Assembly: GCA_945876155.1 (NCBI GenBank)
Contig: CAMCMW010000003.1
Span: 1 to 17,738 of the forward strand
Length of the DNA stretch: 17,738 bases
Source: an uncultured Ruminococcus sp.
Lineage (GTDB): Bacteria > Bacillota > Clostridia > Oscillospirales > Ruminococcaceae
Reading direction: 5' to 3'
The translations under genes and the position numbers were made by a program. Within the stretch, counting starts at the first letter, position 1. Every line of letters begins with the position of its first letter. The notes under the pieces are model-generated. The model was not told the DNA's origin, did no database searches, and saw only the letters and a program-made list of their open reading frames with translations. Shown piece by piece: positions 15,791-17,738 of the stretch.

Positions 15791-16477
15791 CTACACTTCC
15801 AGTCTGTATCCTAAACCCCTGATAGTTTTAATGCGGTCATTTCCTATCTTGTCACGCAGACGGCTAATGGTAACTCTGATAGTGTTATCGTCAACGACTA
15901 TGGTATCTCCCCAGCCGCATTCAAATATCTGCTCTCTTGTGAAAACTCTTCCGGGGTTCTGGATAAGCATATTCATCAGGGCAAGTTCTGTTCTTGTAAG
16001 GTCTGTTACTGTTTCACCAATGGTAAGCCGACACTTGTCATTATCAAGTATCATATCCTTATGCCGTATGATATTATTTTCTGATGTGTTTTCATCAGGT
16101 TTCTTTTTGCTCTCACGGCGAAGGTGCGCTTTAACTCTCGCAGTAACCTCCAAAGGCTCAAACGGCTTTGTTATATAATCATCTGCACCAAGTTCCAGTC
16201 CCAGCACCTTATCGTCAAGATGAACCTTTGCAGATATTATCATAACAGGTATCTCATACTCCTGACGGAGTTTTTTCAGCAGTTCATAACCGTTCATTCT
16301 CGGCATCATAATATCAATAATTGCAAGGTCGATATCATAGTGCTGCATTACCATATATGCCATTTCGCCGTCATATGCCTCATACACGTTGATATTTTCC
16401 TTTTCAAGAAACAGACGCAGCACCGAAATTATTTCCTTTTCGTCATCAGCGATTAATACGTTAAAATCCTTAGCCAT
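15791..16477 (-). CDS. OmpR/VanR-family response regulator
   Basis: A 228-residue DNA-binding response regulator, partner of the downstream kinase. The receiver domain (1-120) has the acid pair D11-D12 (IADDEKE), phosphorylation site D55 (LAIIDIMMPR), S82 (IISAK) and K104 (GADDYITKPFEP). Residues about 130-228 form the OmpR-type winged helix, with DLTRTELALMNML, the loop NPGRVFTREQIFECGWG, and the recognition helix and wing DNTIRVTISRLRDKI ... IRGLGYRL. ATG 16477 overlaps the upstream small gene's stop by 8 nt; GAAGGTG lies ahead of it. Likely controls this operon through the phased TGTAAT repeats at 16861-16899. All residues needed for phosphotransfer are present. Confidence 0.95.
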   Translation of the reverse strand: MAKDFNVLIADDEKEIISVLRLFLEKENINVYEAYDGEMAYMVMQHYDIDLAIIDIMMPRMNGYELLKKLRQEYEIPVMIISAKVHLDDKVLGLELGADDYITKPFEPLEVTARVKAHLRRESKKKPDENTSENNIIRHKDMILDNDKCRLTIGETVTDLTRTELALMNMLIQNPGRVFTREQIFECGWGDTIVVDDNTIRVTISRLRDKIGNDRIKTIRGLGYRLEV

Positions 16478-16793
16478 GTATATTTTTCACCTTCAAAAAC
16501 CTGTTCTGTCCGACAGTAAACTTTTTGCCGTCGCACTGTCCGGTAATGTCCTGTTCAGCAAACTCCTCTCTTTCAATACGAACAAGAAACTGAGCATCCT
16601 TTTTCACAACGAGTACATATCTTCCCATATCTGCAACAGAGTCAACCATATCAACGATACCGGGTGCAGGTGAAAGCAAAGCTACCGCACAGTCAAAAAC
16701 CTTTTCCTTTGCAGATAATTTTTTAGTCCTGCTTAAAAGCCATATTTCTTCTGCGTCCTCGTATCTTTTGATGATGTCTTTGTCTTTAATCAT
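16470..16793 (-). CDS. Small unknown protein, first gene of the two-component operon
   Basis: A 107-residue protein I do not recognise. It starts at ATG 16793 behind a strong GGAGGA with 8-nt spacing, and its end overlaps the response regulator start by 8 nt, so it is a real, coupled gene. It is basic at the N-terminus (MIKDKDIIKRYEDAEE), has a mildly hydrophobic stretch at about 32-52 (FDCAVALLSPAPGIVDMVDSV) too polar for a clear membrane helix, and ends FTVGQNRFLKVKNIHG. No signal peptide, Cys pair or known motif is apparent. Its position ahead of a regulator and a sensor-poor kinase suggests it feeds into or buffers that signal, but this is only inference from position. Confidence 0.7.
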   Translation of the reverse strand: MIKDKDIIKRYEDAEEIWLLSRTKKLSAKEKVFDCAVALLSPAPGIVDMVDSVADMGRYVLVVKKDAQFLVRIEREEFAEQDITGQCDGKKFTVGQNRFLKVKNIHG

Positions 16794-16860
16794 TTCAATT
16801 TCCTCCGTTTACTGTAATAATCAGCATTCCTTTGCTGTATCTACATAATAACACCTGAAT

Positions 16861-16899
16861 ATTACAGCAATACACGAGTTTTATTACATTAACATTACA
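16861..16899 (-). promoter_or_regulatory. Phased TGTAAT direct repeats, likely response-regulator site
   Basis: On the minus strand TGTAAT occurs at 16894-16899, 16883-16888 and 16861-16866, i.e. start-to-start offsets of 11 and 22 bases. The first two lie in identical AATGTAAT octamers. Such helical-turn-spaced direct repeats are the usual binding sites of OmpR-family regulators. TTGACA at 16912-16917 lies upstream, and a possible -10 TATTAT (16845-16850) lies downstream without a good -35 at 17 bases, as in activator-dependent promoters. Confidence 0.55.
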
Positions 16900-16934
16900 T
16901 TTGCGGCTTAGTGTCAATAAATTTGATGCCATAC

Positions 16935-16973
16935 AAAAACAGAGGAAATCACACAACATCGGACTTCCCCTGT
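16935..16973 (-). terminator. Terminator after the transglutaminase-like gene
   Basis: On the minus strand ACAGGGGAAGTC (16962-16973) pairs with GATTTCCTCTGT (16939-16950) over 12 bp with two G-U pairs, then a T run (16935-16939). The mismatches exist only on the plus strand, so the direction is minus. It sits about 50 bases after the transglutaminase stop. Confidence 0.82.
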
Positions 16974-17021
16974 CTTATATTATACTCAATGCTATAGGTG
17001 TTGAGCCTAACAAATTGGAAT

Positions 17022-17720
17022 TTAGCAATTTCTAATTTTTTTGACGTTTCGGTTCATTAGATGCCTGCCAAAGTGTTTATATAAAAATGCTTTTATCGCA
17101 GACATTTCTTGATGGTGTGCTTTTAGCAAGTCATCAGGCGAATCATAGACTCCAAAATCTTGATTAATTCCTTCACTCTGAATATATGTATTATTTCTAT
17201 CAAAATCTATAATTGGATTTTTGAAGTCTTTTACGGCTACACCGTAACCACAAAATGCACCTTTACAATCACTATTTTTTTCCTGTAATTTTTGTAAATA
17301 CTTTTTATCAAGAATAAACGCCTCTAACTCATACCATCTATCCTCAAAGTAAACTTCAACCCAACTATGAAATACATTTTGTGGTGCATTTTTATAGACA
17401 ACCCCTGTCATTGCTCCCTTTTTTAATTTTTTATCAATGGTGAATCCATGTACCCTGCAAGGAAAATTGCATGAAATAAGTATTGCCATAAACAATGTTC
17501 CTTTTGTATTACATTGTCCATAACCATCTGCCAAAACCTTTGATGCAGAAACATTATCATCAATATTATATCCAAACAATATTTCATCCCTAACAAAATC
17601 ATAAATCGATTTTAAGCGTTCAAATTCATTTATATTTTTCCATCTTCTTTCACGAATTAACTGATGTATGTTTTCATTGGAATTATCTAACATTTTTGTT
17701 TCTTTTAAATATTTGTCCAT
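17022..17720 (-). CDS. Transglutaminase-like (cysteine protease fold) protein
   Basis: A 232-residue cytoplasmic protein of the transglutaminase-like superfamily, whose members are cysteine peptidases or transferases. The catalytic Cys lies in DGYGQCNTKG (C70), the His in VFHSWVEVYF (H118), and the third acid is replaced by or equals E131/E133 or D138 in WYELEAFILD. The N-terminal 55 residues contain the usual helix before the active site (FERLKSIYDFVRDEI). No signal peptide or membrane segment is seen. ATG 17720 has GAAGGTG 5-6 nt upstream, so the gene appears complete although it begins near the window edge. It looks more AT-rich by eye than its neighbours and has its own terminator, so it is probably independent of the two-component operon. 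Substrate unknown. Confidence 0.82.
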   Translation of the reverse strand: MDKYLKETKMLDNSNENIHQLIRERRWKNINEFERLKSIYDFVRDEILFGYNIDDNVSASKVLADGYGQCNTKGTLFMAILISCNFPCRVHGFTIDKKLKKGAMTGVVYKNAPQNVFHSWVEVYFEDRWYELEAFILDKKYLQKLQEKNSDCKGAFCGYGVAVKDFKNPIIDFDRNNTYIQSEGINQDFGVYDSPDDLLKAHHQEMSAIKAFLYKHFGRHLMNRNVKKIRNC

Positions 17721-17738
17721 AATGCACCTTCACAAATT

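Larger units (their letters stand above)
16794..17021. other. Intergenic region upstream of the two-component operon
   Basis: This 228-base gap, the longest without a gene or remnant, holds the transglutaminase gene's terminator on its right side and the phased TGTAAT repeats plus leader of the two-component operon on its left. I see no further gene in it. Confidence 0.6.

Overview
The window looks like a chromosomal segment of a low-to-moderate GC Gram-positive bacterium, most likely a Clostridia/Ruminococcus-type gut or rumen anaerobe. This rests on strong GGAGG/AGGTG ribosome sites, TTGACA/TATAAT promoters, frequent AAA/GAA codons, and family composition (MerR-GyrI, DUF998, VanRS-like two-component genes, McrBC). 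The genus is inference. No rRNA, tRNA, CRISPR array, transposase or integrase was seen.

Layout. Five genes on the plus strand (116-5963) converge on eight coding units or remnants on the minus strand (6006-17720); a hairpin at 5976-6006 separates them. (1) 116-4296 is a tight three-gene operon: a NACHT-type STAND NTPase, an HD protein matching the C-terminal half of E. coli-type CCA-adding enzyme, and an RlaP/YcgL-type nucleotidyltransferase. The gaps are 13 nt and an 11-nt overlap. (2) 4326-5963 holds a MerR/GyrI-domain regulator behind two stacked promoters, then a DUF998 membrane protein with its own promoter. (3) 6006-9794 is an McrB-McrC modified-DNA restriction operon. Decayed remnants of a MazG-like pyrophosphohydrolase and a Fic protein lie downstream of it. 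(4) 9967-14724 is one giant protein joining a DEDD exonuclease, a RecQ helicase and a UvrD-like helicase. (5) 14864-16793 is a small unknown protein, an OmpR-family response regulator and a short-loop histidine kinase in one operon, with phased direct repeats upstream. (6) 17022-17720 is a transglutaminase-like protein.

Interpretation. NACHT protein, McrBC, exonuclease-RecQ-UvrD and remnants of MazG/Fic genes together look like a defence island with gene turnover. The most interesting unit is the NACHT/HD/RlaP operon. The HD and nucleotidyltransferase proteins look like a split tRNA-end repair (CCA-like) enzyme pair next to an infection-sensor-type NTPase, which suggests a STAND-controlled RNA-repair or RNA-modification system. 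That link is inference from gene order and domain recognition. McrB and the giant helicase have clear promoters of their own and are separate transcription units on the same strand. All intergenic gaps are under 300 bases.
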